Positions 21,542-35,100 of a stretch of DNA of 64,000 bases are shown in pieces. The DNA is from Sanghuangporus weigelae (taxonomy: Eukaryota; Basidiomycota; Agaricomycetes; Hymenochaetales; Hymenochaetaceae). The DNA lies in the NCBI GenBank assembly GCA_033182465.1, contig CP137323.1:1984001-2048000 (forward strand). The letters run 5' to 3'. The notes under the pieces are model-generated. The model searched no databases, was not told the DNA's origin, and saw nothing but the letters and a program-made list of their open reading frames with translations. The position numbers and the translations under genes are program-made. Position 1 is the stretch's first letter, and each line of letters begins with the position of its first letter.

Positions 21542-24500
21542 GGATTACACCGGTTCGATCTTTTTGCCTAAGCAGCAGTGTGTTGTGCAGAGGTGATCTT
21601 ATCTACCCATGTCTGGCTGTACCACACGGTCCCTTACTAGCCTTTCTAGTTGCAGTCCGAGTTATGGATGCTTTCAGATACAAGGTGATAGTAAAGCAGA
21701 TTGGGATTTCCAAGAGGCGTGATAGTACAAAGCACACAGTAATAGTCTGGTTAGGACTTTGCACCAGTGTGTTAAGAGGATTGAAAGATGGGGAAATGAG
21801 GGCCTAATCCTACAGCTATTTATACTCCCAGATATTCCATTTTCCGTCCTATTTCTTACTCATCCTGTCTCCACTTTACTCCACTTTGCTCCAATCTTTG
21901 TAAGGTCGTTTCCACTATGATAGCATTCTATGGAGTTGCTGACTGAGACAATAGGAGTGGTGTTCCGATGTGGAATGCTCCACTGTCAGTACTCCATAAT
22001 GATGTCATTGCCGTCATTAATTGGCATCCTTGCTCTTGGAGCGATGTAGGCTGCTCGGTATGTGATTCTTCGGAATTCATCTCGAGGTTCAGCGAGGGTA
22101 AGCATAACTCGCACGTCAGTGTTAAGGTGTTAGGTCGGTGTCGAGTATGGTCCAAGGCATATCATGAACTGCATAAGCTCTGCTGGCGGGTTCTGCTGGG
22201 TTCTGGTAACTAGCCATGCTTTGCCTTCGTATCGTATATCTCGAATGTAGTGCCATATCCTTCGTTGTATAAGGAGTTGTAATTGCTTGGTCTCCAGGTT
22301 CGCATCTCTTGGTAAATAAAGGTTTGCCTGTATCATGGATGCTGGACATGGTGTGTGCAACTCCAGTCTATACCATTCAATCATTCTCCAGGTTATCAGG
22401 TTTGCAGTTCGAGGGGTTCGAGTTGTGATCATGAGTTCCTCTCGTTTCTTGGGTACTACTGGGTTTGGTAGATTAGAATGCATTGTATCTTGAAGGTGTC
22501 GCTTGGTTTCGATGTGACAGTCATGTGTACCCACTGTTGCCGTGCATACTATGTAGTATACTTTATAAAGGACCATGTAAACTCATGCACAGACTTAACA
22601 GTGCTAAAATGCCAGTGAGGTCTCCATAAACCTTATTAGCCTTTAGCCTTTTAGCATTTAGGCTTTAGTAGTTGTGCTTCTGGACTTCTAAGAAGTTTGA
22701 TCGCTTCTTTTGATCGAGGTTGCTCTGGTTGCTTGGTCGGCGGCATTAGAGTGGTAGTCCGCAGTAATAGGCGGTCGGCGGTGTTAGCTGTTAGCGGGAT
22801 TACGTATCCGCTTCGGTGCTTCTAGCGCTGTCGATCGGCGGTGTCGTATCTGAAGGTGCTACAGATGTCCGTCCTACTAAGGGTGCTGAATGTATAAAGG
22901 GACCTCCAAAAATGGGATGCCGACGCTATCAGACTCTCAAAGACCTACTACCTGGCAGGTGCCAGGGACCATCGGAGACATAATGGATGGGTCTAAGGAT
23001 GCCGCTGGATAAAGGGAATAGGATAACAGGGCCGCCGCTCAAAAGGGGGGATCACAAGAGGCTGCCGACGTGGTATAAACTCGGCCACAGGAAGGTATGA
23101 AGCGTATAAGATGAATATAAAGGATAAAATGGAGTGAGTGGCTGGAGAAGGCGCCGCTGGGTCGTCTGATAGGATGCCTGGGTCGTCGGATGGCCGCCGA
23201 CGTCAAATAGAGGGGTGCCGGACTGAGGGGGAGGCCGCAGGAATCCGCCGAAGTAGCGTAAACGCGATAGATGAGAGGAAAAGACCGTATAAGATCAATA
23301 TATGGGATAAACTGGAGTGAAAGGCTGGAAAGGATGCCGAAGGGGAGTCTGATGAGAAGCCTGGGTCACCGAAGGGTCGCCGACGTCGAATAGAGGGGCG
23401 CCGGACAGGTATAAAGTGTGGGGAGGAGGCTCAGGGTTAAATCCCGAGCCCTACTCACTCACTGAACGTCAGAGCGGCAAAGGCGTATCGGAGGCGGCAG
23501 AGGCAAGTAGAATGTGGAGTCAAACAAGAGGAGATGTCAAGGATAGTATTTAGTCAAGGGGGAGGCTCAGTACATGAGGGGAGACTCAGAGTGAGGGATA
23601 TCTCGAACTCTGGCGCTCGGTCTGGTACATGCTCTTGGAATCCTTGCTAGGCTTGGAATCCCTCTCGTCTACAAGCTAGTATAAGCTCTATATATACTCT
23701 ACTGCTGTCGCCGACACATCCTACTGTCTGACAACATCTCCTGAGTCATCTGGGTTGCCAAGGGCCGCTGCCGGAGCGCCCAGGTGAAATCTGAGAGCGG
23801 CAACGTGAGGGGGGCATCCAATCACATGAAATATTGAGTATCTGCAATAACACGGGCGCCGGCGGAGTTGGGCTTGGCGGCGCGAGTCGGTGGCTTGGCA
23901 CGCCAATGTACCACATGCCTACCTTCCATACATGGTCTAATGGGGGCCGCCGCGTTGGGGGGAAGTCGGGAAACATCGGAACCGATGATTGGAGGCTGAT
24001 ATCGCGTATATGAGACAAAGGGCGCATCAGCCGATGTCCCTGAGGTGTCCGATGCATCGGCGGCACTCAATACAGAGTGTGGGCGATCCCTAGTGACTAA
24101 TATGAGTGGCCGGAGCGGCAGTGCTGTGGGGGACTGCCGGACTGGTGGCAGATACATCGTAATGAGGCATGTAAGCACATATGACAATATATAGCTCCCT
24201 AGACAATGGGGGACTGCTTGGTAAGCTGTAGGAGGCGTCGGCGAGGGTACCTGAGGATGTCTGAGTGTCCGCCGCATTGATAGGCGCCAAGGGGGGCCGA
24301 CTCGGAGGCATCCAGAGTCGCCGCACAGCTGTACGTATGGTAAATCATAAGATCGGCGGCACGTAGTCACTGAGGGATGTGTCCTATAGTGCCTGGTGCT
24401 GGGTAGGAGCTGTCGGCGGACCTGTCTGAGTGTCGGGGAGCCATCGGCGGATCGATTTGGGTCATAGGAGGGTGCTGCAGTACAGTACGTGTGCTGGAAT

Positions 24501-24731
24501 CAATGGATACGTGCTCAAATGATGTCCCGAGTGCAATAGGAGTGTGCCCTCACACTCTCAGGTGTCGGCAGTGCTGGAATATGGTATCTGCAGTAAGAGG
24601 GAGCCATAGTATGAGTGTACTGGCACAGGAGGAGCCAGTGCGCTACAGCGCTTGGGTGGTAACGGGTTACTGTTGCCTAAATCACTTGATCGCTTGGGCC
24701 TGTGATAGCTGGCTTGGTTACTAGTCGCTGT
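21542..24731 (-). mobile_element. Second family C LTR, inverted and truncated, interrupted by a B LTR
   Basis: Reverse-complement copy of the LTR at 20,006-21,541. It lacks roughly the first 18 bp and the last ~120 bp of the family sequence. A B LTR (22,829-24,647) splits it. The LTR-borne frame reads open here for 148 codons on the minus strand (22,130-22,576), whereas it is broken in the left copy. Confidence 0.75.
22829..24647 (-). mobile_element. Solo LTR of family B, copy 3 (1,819 bp)
   Basis: Minus orientation, TGT...ACA termini, with the 4-bp duplication GCGC at 22,825-22,828 and 24,648-24,651. The sequence on either side joins into the family C LTR, which confirms insertion. It carries an extra segment of about 60 bp relative to copies 1 and 2; copy 4 has it too. 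Confidence 0.85.
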
Positions 24732-25998
24732 AAGAAGCAACGATGCGCTAGGTCCGAAATCACGCACGTGACACACATTCCGCCATGTTCCGCATTGTAA
24801 CAGTTTAATCCGGCACAGATCGACATGATTCAAAGCGGAGCAATCTATTACAGCCTCATGCATTGGACTGCCGCCGGGGAAAAACTTACGACGTTGGAAA
24901 TCGCTCAAGGATAGCAGATCAGACACCTGAGTCACCCAGTCGACTCCACAAAGGAAGGCTCAGCCGACTTGTTTTATCAGTCCCAAGCCCAAGATTTGAA
25001 TTGTGAGACTCGGGACCGATGCCCGACACCTCCCAAGCTTCGATCTGATGCAATGCACTCCGACGTCTCCCCTCTATGTTCTATATGCGCTCATATTTTG
25101 TTTTATGCCCTATGATCTATGTGCTTGCCACTTTCCAGATATGTTCACCTCGTCTTTTGTTCTCCATGCTCCCCTTTGAGATATGCCTTCCGACTTCTCT
25201 TTGTTTATGGTCCCTGATGCTTCGAAGGCTCAGGATGGACAATGTTATAAATAGACGATCTATTTGTGTAGGGGAGTTCAGTTCAGTCCGGCCCACAGAT
25301 CAGTACAGGAGTCAAGTCTGGACCAGAAAGCCCAGTTCTAGTCCTACTCATCTTCTCTCTTTGCTATAGTCGAAACACCTCGACTCTCACTGTACTCACT
25401 TCGACTCTCTTGCCTCTATCAAATATATGATAGTTCTGTTTCATTCATCCCGAGACCCCTGCCTAGCAGTTGTGTTCTGAGATCAGTGTGCTCAGTTCGA
25501 CTCGCATTGCTGTTAGAGTCTCTACTCGCAACTTACTGGTCCCTTTGTTCAACTCTCATCCCCCCTTCCCCCACTCTGTTCCGCATCGTATTGCATCATT
25601 ACGCTGCGCAACACCTCGTGTTTCATTGCATCCCGTCGCATTGTATCGGATCCTCATAGGATCACTCTAGCTTCGTTCTAAGCTTCGGAAATATCGTCCC
25701 AAGCTTCGTCTCATCGTTACTACTCCCCAGGGTTTGAATCCATCGAAGGGTTACCTGTGAGGACATCGTTCATACCATTGTATCACCACCGCTGATCCTC
25801 CTTGCCTCGACTTCTCCCGCTTGCTTCTCGGCTTCTCTTCTCCGCTCAAATCCCCACCCTCGCGTACTTTCAGCAGCCTTTAATCTCAACTCACTCATCT
25901 CCTCCAAAACCACTTCGGAACCTAGCCCAACCCTTCGGAATCACCCCAGCTTTGGCCTATAGTCACCCTTCTGCTATTCCATTCGTCTCAATCTTACA
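24729..25998 (+). mobile_element. Probable LTR of a further family (F), about 1.27 kb
   Basis: Begins TGTAAG and ends CTTACA, with a TATA box (TTATAAATAGACG) at about 25,248 followed by a CT-rich tract, the usual U3-R-U5 layout. It is followed by 66 bp that may be leader or primer-binding sequence, and is then cut off by the truncated family A LTR at 26,065. No target duplication found. Called from termini and promoter layout only. Confidence 0.5.
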
Positions 25999-26064
25999 GA
26001 ACAGTCCCCAACAGAACTGTGACACACACTCCTCTGCTAACAGACAGTTCCAAGGAGTTTCACC

Positions 26065-26828
26065 ATGAGCACTTGGGACAGAGGCTATGGTTAACCACGG
26101 GTGCGGGACTACAACTATCGGACATCGAAGTCGCAGCGAGGCACAGAAGGAGTGTAGCGGAGTATACACAGCTGCCGGAAGAAGATCGGCAGGTATTGCC
26201 GATCTTGAACCCTAGTATCACTATCTCCCCCATGATTGAGGATTAAGCGGCAGAAGCTCGGCCCAGGAACAGAGCGTACGATCAGGGGAAGTCAGCCTGA
26301 GAAAAGAAGCAGCGATATAGGAAAGGATAAGCAGAGATTAACATATGATAACGATGGTGATCAGAGGAAGCACGGAAGAAGCTTCTCGAAGCATCGGGGT
26401 GGTAGGACTCAAACAAACCTTCCTAGTATGGCAGAAATATGGTGTTTCAACACAAGAGGACGATATCGGTGTTGGCGCCAGAGTAGAGTACTGGTGTCAG
26501 AGAAAACATATTGTCTAGGCCAATAGCAAGGCTGTAGTCGGTAGTAATAGGTAGTCAGTAGTATTCAGTAGATACATTATTTAAGCGCCAGCTGAGTGGG
26601 GCATTGTCCCTCAGCAAAATTATTTTGTACTTTCAATCGAGAACTGTACCCCTTGATTGACATTCTGCTCTACTACTAAGGTCAAGCTTGAGCCCATAGC
26701 TCGCTTCTAAAAGTAGTACATCTATAACCTTCGCTCTATCTCCAAGTTATTATCAACAGAAGGAGTAGGCAGGGACTTGTTCCGGTACGCTCGGACGAAC
26801 ACCTTGTCCAAAAGTACTGGTCCTAACA
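26065..26828 (+). repeat. 5' LTR remnant of the large element
   Basis: Matches 41,721-42,484 of the 3' LTR over exactly 764 bp and ends CTAACA. The upstream half of the LTR is missing and replaced by family F sequence. Confidence 0.85.
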
Positions 26829-26965
26829 TTATAATTTTGCTCTAATCTTGGGGTAACCAATCTTGCTGTTTCGTAGTACAATACCCACTAACGATCAGTA
26901 AGTATTGCTCTGCCTCAAGAGGGTTTCTTCTTGTGCCTATTACATATTGATGCTGACACACGCCA

Positions 26966-29187
26966 GTGTGGCGCCAACAGCTCAAGCAGGCTTATCAAGT
27001 ACACAAGGGATTTGTTCAAGCCCTTCGAAACTTCGAAGAAGAGTTGACTGTCGCTTTTTGCACACTTAACTTCTACCGAGGTAAGAAGGATTTGACAACC
27101 CCTGTACCAGAACCCTACCGGTTGGTTATACTATCCACCCTGGAGCTTCAATTTGCCACCACCAATCAGGAGAAGGTTGGGAGGAGATTCTTGTCTCAGC
27201 AGGTAGACAAACTGCTAGACGGCAGTAAACTCAATTGGGAAGTTTTGCAAGGACAAACATCTGAAGAAGGAGAATTACTCGCTCTCACCCAACAATATAA
27301 AGCTTTCGAATACACCCTCTTAGAACACGGACACTTCCTACACCAAGTACTAGCGCTAGTCTACAGAGGCAACTACTCATTCGCGAAACAACTATGTCAC
27401 CGATGGAACTGTGGCAAGCTTGTTGGACTGGTTTCTGGATTGCATCAACCATCCTCTGGTTTTCTTCCCTGGTATACGTCCTTGCTCAACAATGCGCAAA
27501 TCGAGGAGACGTACTTTGTGGCTTTGCAATGGTACGGGTCTGGCTGGAACGGGAAATCATCCAAGGAACGTCCGCATTCCATCAAACCGGTCGGGGAGTA
27601 CTACTCTACGCTCAACGACTGGCGGTACCTCAGCACGGAACTGGAGGACACCTGGAATCTGTCCTGGACCGCATCCGGGAATGACTCGACAGTGTACATG
27701 GATGCCTGGATCAAATGGTCGGCATTGACAGGGATGCTCACGAAGCTCTCGCCCGACTACGGAATTCCGTCATCAGCCTCGATCTCCGACTTACAAGCCT
27801 TGATCGGTCCATGCGAACTCTCACTGCTACAGTATCTCGACTCTATGACATGGGTTCAGAATTTTCCAAATATGTCACAGTAGAAGGGCAGACACTGGGA
27901 GAATTCCTACACCACACCCTCGAGCACACCCTTGAGGGAATGGTAACAGCGATCAACGGGCAAACGGATCGAGTCACCACAATGCAGGATACTAGGCTGA
28001 ACTTTGCCTTTGGACTCTTACAAGGACGACTTCTGGGTGCAATGACAGTAGGGGCTATGAACAGTCAATCAGTCATAGCTCAACAGCTTGCCAATACCCA
28101 GCAAGAGATCGTCCGGCTCTGTGGAGAAGACTTCCTGCAACTTCATACGCAGGTTGCCTATCTAATCAAACAAGTCGAAGCTGTTTGAGCACGAGTCAGT
28201 AACGCCGAAGAGGAGACCTCAGCCAACTACTCCATCACCGAAGGTATTCGTCGAATTCAGCAAGGAATCAGGTCAAGGCAGTCCTACCAGATGCGAGAAG
28301 TAAGACAAGGAGGAAGGGTTTCCCCAGACTCGCCACTCGCAGGTAGAGGGCAACTGCTAAGTCGCTTCGCCACTGTAGAAGCCGACTCCGAGAACCTACC
28401 GCCACCTCTCACTCCAATACGTAGAGAGGAGGGGCGAAGCCTTGCCGAAAACAGTACCCGCGACTACTTCGAAGCATTGCGAGGACAAAACCAGGCAAAC
28501 GGCACAATCAAAATAGGACAACCGCAAACACCAGAGGAAGAATGAGAGGAACAGTTGGTGGAGGCACAGATCGACGGTGAGGAACTAGCAGACTACGTCT
28601 CCACAGCCAGCCAGACCGAAGACCTTGACCAGCAAGCTGAAGAGTTGCTGAGGGAGGTGATACCCACGGAGAATCAACCGTGGCCTATGGGCAATGGCTG
28701 GACGAACCCAGAACTCGGAGGAGAGGCATTTCCTGAGCTGATGTGGAATGAAGAAGAAGTACTAGTCGAGGTTCACCCCCAACGACTTGGGGCGAACGGA
28801 TATCGTATCGAACGGAATGGATTCCAAGGCCCGCACGAAAACTCGCCGCCCAGAACACCAACCCCTAGTGCCCAGACTGTAGGGGAAAGGGAGGAAAGGC
28901 TTCAGGTGGCAAGTGAGTACTCCCCAGAATCTGAATTCATGTATGATCCTATCCTGCATCCTAGTAGCTGCCCTTCACGGCCGGAATCTACCACAGTGGT
29001 AGTAGGAGAGCTGGTGCAGGGGGTAGCGAATATGACACAGGTGGTTTGGGTGCAAGGCCTCGATATTGGCATATTTCCGTATACAAACAACTACCAATAC
29101 CTCACGTCTAACGATGACAAATGGGAAACAGAAGAGGAAAGCGAGGAATACGAGAGTGGCAAAGAGAGGATTGAAGCTTGGGAATAA
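26966..29187 (+). mobile_element. 5' accessory reading frames of the large Ty3 element
   Basis: About 2.2 kb of broken coding sequence between the 5' LTR and gag. The first part contains FYRGKKDL, shared with the minus-strand fragment at 19.9 kb. The middle is coiled-coil-like (TQQEIVRLCGEDFLQLH). The last part is acidic and Glu/Pro-rich. No known gag or pol domain is visible. Standard Ty3 elements go straight from leader to gag, so this is an extra module. Function unknown; broken in several places. Confidence 0.55.
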
Positions 29188-29388
29188 AGGAGATAGGACT
29201 TGGCTCGGAGCTGGGAGCTCGCCAAGATAAGGAAGACGCCCAAGAACCGATCAGGCAGGAAGGAAAGGTGGTTAGCTGGAAGGCAGAGATGGTAATCACT
29301 GAATAGTTAACTACTTAACCATGTATTATTAATATGTGCTGAATGAGAGTGATACTTATAAATTTGGTTGAATTCGTCTAGTATCAAC

Positions 29389-30204
29389 ATGTCAAACAAA
29401 GATATTATGAAGTACCCCTTGTTCAAGGGAAACCCATACGAGTTGCTTGAAAATTTCCAGAATCAGATGATCAGTCGGTTGAATGAGAAACATCCCGACA
29501 ACCCAGAAAAGTGGGTCAAGATCATTTTGGAATGTTTATGAGGTCAAGCTCAGACTTGGGTTAACGGCAAATGGGCTGTGAATAGGAATCAATTGGTCTC
29601 CACCTGGCAACAAGAACCAAATACGAATAATTGGATTGTCAACTAAAAGGGTGGATGGGACAGCAAGACAGAGCTATGGAACAAATTAGCACTCAACCAT
29701 AATGGCATTTTCGGATTAGAAGAAGAAGCTGAGCGGAATATACAAACGATTTATCAGGAACGGGCGCGGGTAAAGTTGTATAACAGGGCCTTCAACGACA
29801 TCAGGATGAGACTACCAAAGCATTACAATGGACAAGCACTGGTTTACGAGTTCAAACGTGGACTGAACCAGACCATCCTGAAGGCACTCCTTACAAATAT
29901 GGACCACCCTAATTGGGACCTGACCCAATGGCAGGATAACGCGAAGAATCTAGAGGACAGTCTGATAGCTGCCAAGGTAATAGGCAGTAACAAGAAATAT
30001 ACCCCCATGTTTAAAGATGGGCAAGCGGTATCGTACATGCCGGTGCCCTCTGAAGCTCATCATCCAGCAGAGTTTCAGGGTGAGCCTATGGACATTGACA
30101 TGTCTAGGCGCTTTACTAGGAGGTCCCGAGGGGAAAATTCTGGGGCATGCTGGGTATGCGGCAAAACAGGTCATTTTGCACGGGACTGCAACAATGTAGA
30201 GTGA
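29389..30204 (+). mobile_element. gag region with zinc knuckle (fossil)
   Basis: Begins MSNKDIMKYPLFKGNP, typical of fungal Ty3 gag, and ends with a CCHC zinc knuckle (CWVCGKTGHFARDC), which binds RNA in capsid assembly. Broken. Confidence 0.8.
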
Positions 30205-30344
30205 GAACAACAGGAAAGCCGTGGACACTGAACCAACTACAAGAGACGGGTGCAAACGAAACAATCTGGCAAGACTGGCCGCTTCCTAAAACACCAGGAA
30301 GTTGGGATTGATAGCAATTCTGAAATGGAAGAATTATTGGACAA

Positions 30345-30790
30345 ATGAATGAAGTTACCAAGGCATATGGAACAGGCTTCGAACTCCCTCGAGGAGGAAA
30401 CCGAGGAGGATTTTTAAAGAGCAGTCAGTCACCATCGGGTACTGACAAGGGCTCAAAGGAAGTAAAACGCCGATGGACTATTGCTAGACCAAATTCCAAC
30501 CATCCCACTATACCCATTGACGTCATTCAGGGACAAAGAAAGGTTAATCTCTCGGCTATGATTGACTCCGGATCTGCAATCACTACTATTAGTCCGACGG
30601 TGGTACAGCACCTCGGATTAAAAACAGTGCCGGCAGAAGGTAACTATACCATCTGGAATGCTGACGAATCAATTAATCACGGGGGATGGACTCGGAATGT
30701 TCGAGCAATAGTGGACACAGGGATTACTAGGGGTTTAATGGACATTGCAGTGGTAGACACTCATGAAGACAAGTTTCTTATAGGGAACGA
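30345..30790 (+). mobile_element. Aspartic protease region (fossil)
   Basis: Retropepsin-like segment with the active-site motif DSGSAITT and a downstream hydrophobic-Gly flap region. It is interrupted at its end by the family D LTR. Confidence 0.75.
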
Positions 30791-32128
30791 TGTAGTGCGC
30801 CGCACTTGCCTGTACCGGTACGTCGGTACAGGCCCCTCAGTACTCTGTACAGTATACCATCGTGCGCCGACCGCTACACCTCCGCCGCTCCTTAAGACCC
30901 TCTAAACCGCCGCTCTTTGATCCGCGGCTCAACCAATACGTCCGCCGCCTCCCGTCCTTCGAAGACTTCCCAAACCGAGTATGCTTGGCCAGCCGCACTT
31001 TCTGATACGCGGGCGCCTGGAACGTTGCAGCGGATGTATCGGCTACTGCGGCGGAAGGATATCGAACCGTATAGCCGATGGAATATTCGTCGGCTCCTGT
31101 TGATTGGCTTATCCGACGTCGGGTAGTGGTTTTACAAGGTCCCAGGTACCACGTTTCATGTTCATACTATGCTGCTTCGTGCGCCGAGTCCGATTGTCGG
31201 ACGCGGCGGCCACTCGCGTATTCCCCTTTTAGTATTATTGCCTCCCCTGACGTTTCATATTCGTGTGGTGCGACCACTTAGCGATCCGAGCGCGCCCGAT
31301 GATGATGCGCCGCGCCAATCACCGCCAGCCCGATCAGCGCGCGCCCGTGTCTTGGCAGCTTCGCGGCGCGCCCCGATCTTCGGGTCCGCACCGATTGCGC
31401 GCCTGTGACGCGCCGTCACTGTCGCCGCCTCTGTGACGCTCTTCCCCAGCATTCCCCAGTATATATAGACCTCATGTATGTAGTGTTCAGCAGCAGTAGT
31501 TCAGAATAGATCTTAGTGCACTCCTCTCGTCTCTATTAGCCCTTTTGCTCTCTATCGCCTCCGCCGAAGATCGTGTGCCGACACAAGACGCCGCCCCCGT
31601 TTAAGGGAATAACAGGGGCACGTGCTCACTCGCCACTGCGCAAGTGATCGGCAGAGCTATCCCCCGTCATAGGAAACGACAGCGCCATCGCCCTCTTGAC
31701 AATCGGCGACACCGTCGCTCTCCTGGTAATCGGCGACACCGTCGCTCTCCTGGCAATCGGCGATACCGTCGCTCTACCAGTAATCGCCGCCGCTCACAGG
31801 ACTCGACAGCGCCGTCGCTCTACTGCTTATTCGCGACGCCGACATCTTGACTCGTCGGCGGCTCTGTCCCGTACATTATCGGCGGCGTCCCCTTTATACG
31901 CGGATCATACCATAGCCCTTACGATTGAGCCCCCCCACGACTGAGCGCGCATCCCGATCGGCAGCAGTGCTTCCGGGTCAAATTGTCCGCCACGGCACCA
32001 AGCTGTCCAGGAGGTCTAGCCACGAGTTGGATCCCTTCTTACCTCTCCGATCTTTGACACCGCCGACGCCTCTCTGTGGTCGAACGCCGTCGCCTTCGCC
32101 GCTGCTTAAGAGGGTCTGATAGTCTACA
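30791..32128 (+). mobile_element. Solo LTR of family D (1,338 bp)
   Basis: Starts TGTAGTGCGCCGCAC and ends AGTCTACA, flanked by the 4-bp duplication ACGA at 30,787-30,790 and 32,129-32,132. It has a TATA-like site (GTATATATAG) about 665 bp in. It contains three tandem copies of a unit of about 27 bp (AATCGGCGACACCGTCGCTC) at about 31,698-31,785. Confidence 0.85.
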
Positions 32129-35100
32129 ACGATTGGCTTGAACAGCATAAGCCAACCATCGATTGGACCAAAGGAACACTCAGCAAAGGAAGCAAAGAAG
32201 TTAGCTTTAATAGTACGGCAAATCGACGTAGCATTGAATTGACCATTGCTTCGAGACGAGCCAAGAAGCGCAAACGATGGCGAAAGACTCCTGGACACGT
32301 TCTCCAGACTTGTAGAAAGGACGTTGAAGACGAACAGGAAGAAGAATGGGAAACTAGGGTCTACTACCACAGCGATACCGATTCAGGACACGATACGGAA
32401 AGTAAGGAAGAGGTCGAGGAACCCACGAACCTACCACCAGAAGAAGTACCAAAGGGGAAATCAGAAATTGAACCACCAATAGGGTTTCAAAGTGATATGC
32501 ATCCAGAATCCGGACCCGTCCTCAACAAGGAAGTTGGAAAATGGCAATTCTATACAAAGGATGACATACACAGGGTAACCCTTAACCATAGGGAATTTTT
32601 CAATTTCAGCTCTCAAAAGGAAGCGGATCAAGCAGTGTATAATGCAATGATGAAGGACATAGACAAGGGGTCCGACTCAAAGATGCTCTACGAATGGTAT
32701 GGAAGCATGTATGGAGCACATCTACAGTTGCAGGAGATCAAGGAGAATGCTGCACAAAGAGGGGAAACTTCAACCACTACGCTCGAAGCACAAGCAAGTG
32801 TGCAAGCTGAAATTCAAGAGCAAATGTCTGTTGACTCTGAGGGATCGGATGCTAAGAAAGGAAAGAGGCCGAGTTTGCCCCTGAAGGTGGGAAAACCAGG
32901 GCACTATGCCTTGGATCCACTACGAGTTCGAAGACAACGCAGTGGAGGAAGTGGTACAGATTCGAACCCTGTAATAAGGAGTATTAGGGTGGAGTGGACT
33001 CCTCCATCCATGCACGAGAGACAAAATGACTCAACCCTGGCAGTGCAGAAGCAGTCGATTAGTCTCACCACACGAGACAAGCGCACTAGCAGGAGTATGC
33101 GGGGTCGGGAACGCCGGAGAACTAAAGCTCCGCAGCGTACTGGGTTCGGCCACCCAGCGAGATCTCCCACTTCAAGAGAAAAGGGAGCAACCAGGCCCGA
33201 GACGTTGTTCAAGGGTAGACTAAGGCCTGGAGAAATGGTCCACCTCAAAGGGAGGGTAGTCCCATTTATGCACAGGGCCAGGGTCAGTATGCCGCAAGCA
33301 TCAAGTAGGCTGACTTTGGGAGCTCAGGTGCGCCCACAAAGACTATGGCGTAAGGCCACAATGCAGGGCCCCGCTCCGACGGGGAAAACAAATGGTAAAG
33401 GTAACAGGTCAATCAGATATGCCGCGATGGAGCAGGGGCTCTCGCAGGGGCAAAAGAGTCGCCGATGGCCTCCGCCTGTTGACTCGGTTAAGCAGCCGCA
33501 TGAAAGGGTGAAGGAAAAAGTGCTAGAGAGAAAAGCTGGATCCGAAATGGTGTTCAAGGGTAACCTAGGATCGCATAAGCCCACTACTTCAATGTGGGTG
33601 GAGGACGGCTCTCGATTAGAAGTGCTACCCAAGCCTTCTACCTGGATTTGCCAACTAGAGCAGCGACAAGTCGCATCACGGAGAGAACGACTCCTTAAAT
33701 ACAACAGCATAGCTCAAAAATATGCTCAGGAGAAAGCACTCGACGAAAGGATGGCAGACCATGCAGGAACACAAACCCTCGAAGATATTCTTCCGAAAGA
33801 AATCTGGGATTTCTGGGATAGGTTTGACAAGGATGCTGCTAGGTGGCTACCTAACTCAAGCCAATGGGATATGAAGGTAGAACTGCTACCCAATGCAGAG
33901 CTACCCAAGCCCGGACCAGTATATCCACTCGCTCCTGCTGAAAAGCGAGCGGTCGAAGAATGGATTCGCGATGACCTGAGGAAAGGATGGATTCGTGTTG
34001 TAGGGAACAATGTACCCGCCAACGAAAAGGCGAGCACTTGCACACCAGTATTCGTTATAGCCAAGAAAATGCTAGAAAAGGATGGCAAACCGGAGTATCG
34101 TATCGTAATCGACTACAGAGGATTGAATGCGGTGGTCATACCTGATCACCAACCAATGCCTCTATTACATATGCTACTGGACGATTTGGCTCATGCGAAA
34201 TGGTTTTCTACACTGGATTTGCGAAGCGGGTATAACAACATCCAAATCCACCCAGGGCACGAAAAATATGCCGCCTTCAGAACTCACATGAGGGTTTACC
34301 AGCCGCTAGTAATGCAGTTTGGACTAATGAATGCACCTGCGGTATTCCAACGTGCAATGAACAAGCTCTTTCAGGACATGATTGGGCAGGGCATACTCAT
34401 TTATCTAGATGACATTATTATCTATGCGGAGAGGAAACAAGAACATTGGGACCTGCTAGCAGAAGTATTGCGCAGGTTAAGGAAAGCGGACTTCTTTTGC
34501 AAGCCAGAGAAGTGCTACTTTGCCAAACAGGAGCTTGACTATTTGCGCAGGTTAAGGAAAGCGGACTTCTTTTGCAAGCCAGAGAAGTGCTACTTTGCCA
34601 AACAGGAGCTTGACTATTTGCGCAGGTTAAGGAAAGCGGACTTCTTTTGCAAGCCAGAGAAGTGCTACTTTGCCAAACAGGAGCTCGACTATTTAGAATT
34701 TGTGGTTAACCAATCAGGCATGCAGATGGATCCCTACAAGGTAAAAGCAGTTCAAGAATGGCCAGACTTGTCAAGCAAGCGAGACATTCGAAAGTTCATT
34801 GGTTTTGCAAACTGCTACCGGAAATTTATCAAAGGCTTCGCCAAGATCACTAGGCCACTAATGGAACTCATGTCTGGCAAGAAGACATTTACTTGGGGAG
34901 ATCGTCAATGAGAAGGCTTCGTCAAGTTAAAGGAAGCCTTCACATCTGCACCAATGCTTGTACGACCCAATCACGAGAAACAATTTGTACTGGAAACAGA
35001 TGCATCGAACTATGCGATGGGAGCAGTGCTCTCGCAAGAAGGGGATGACGGAATTTTGCATCCTATAGGCTATTGGTCGAATACCTATCGAGACACCGAG

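Larger units (their letters stand above)
20100..24731. repeat. Giant inverted repeat with 24-nt spacer
   Basis: The arms are the two family C LTRs, about 1.4 kb each once the inserted B LTR is discounted. The axis is at about 21,530. Immediately around it, GATCGAACCGGTGTAA on the left is the perfect reverse complement of TTACACCGGTTCGATC on the right, with 24 nt between them. Confidence 0.8.
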
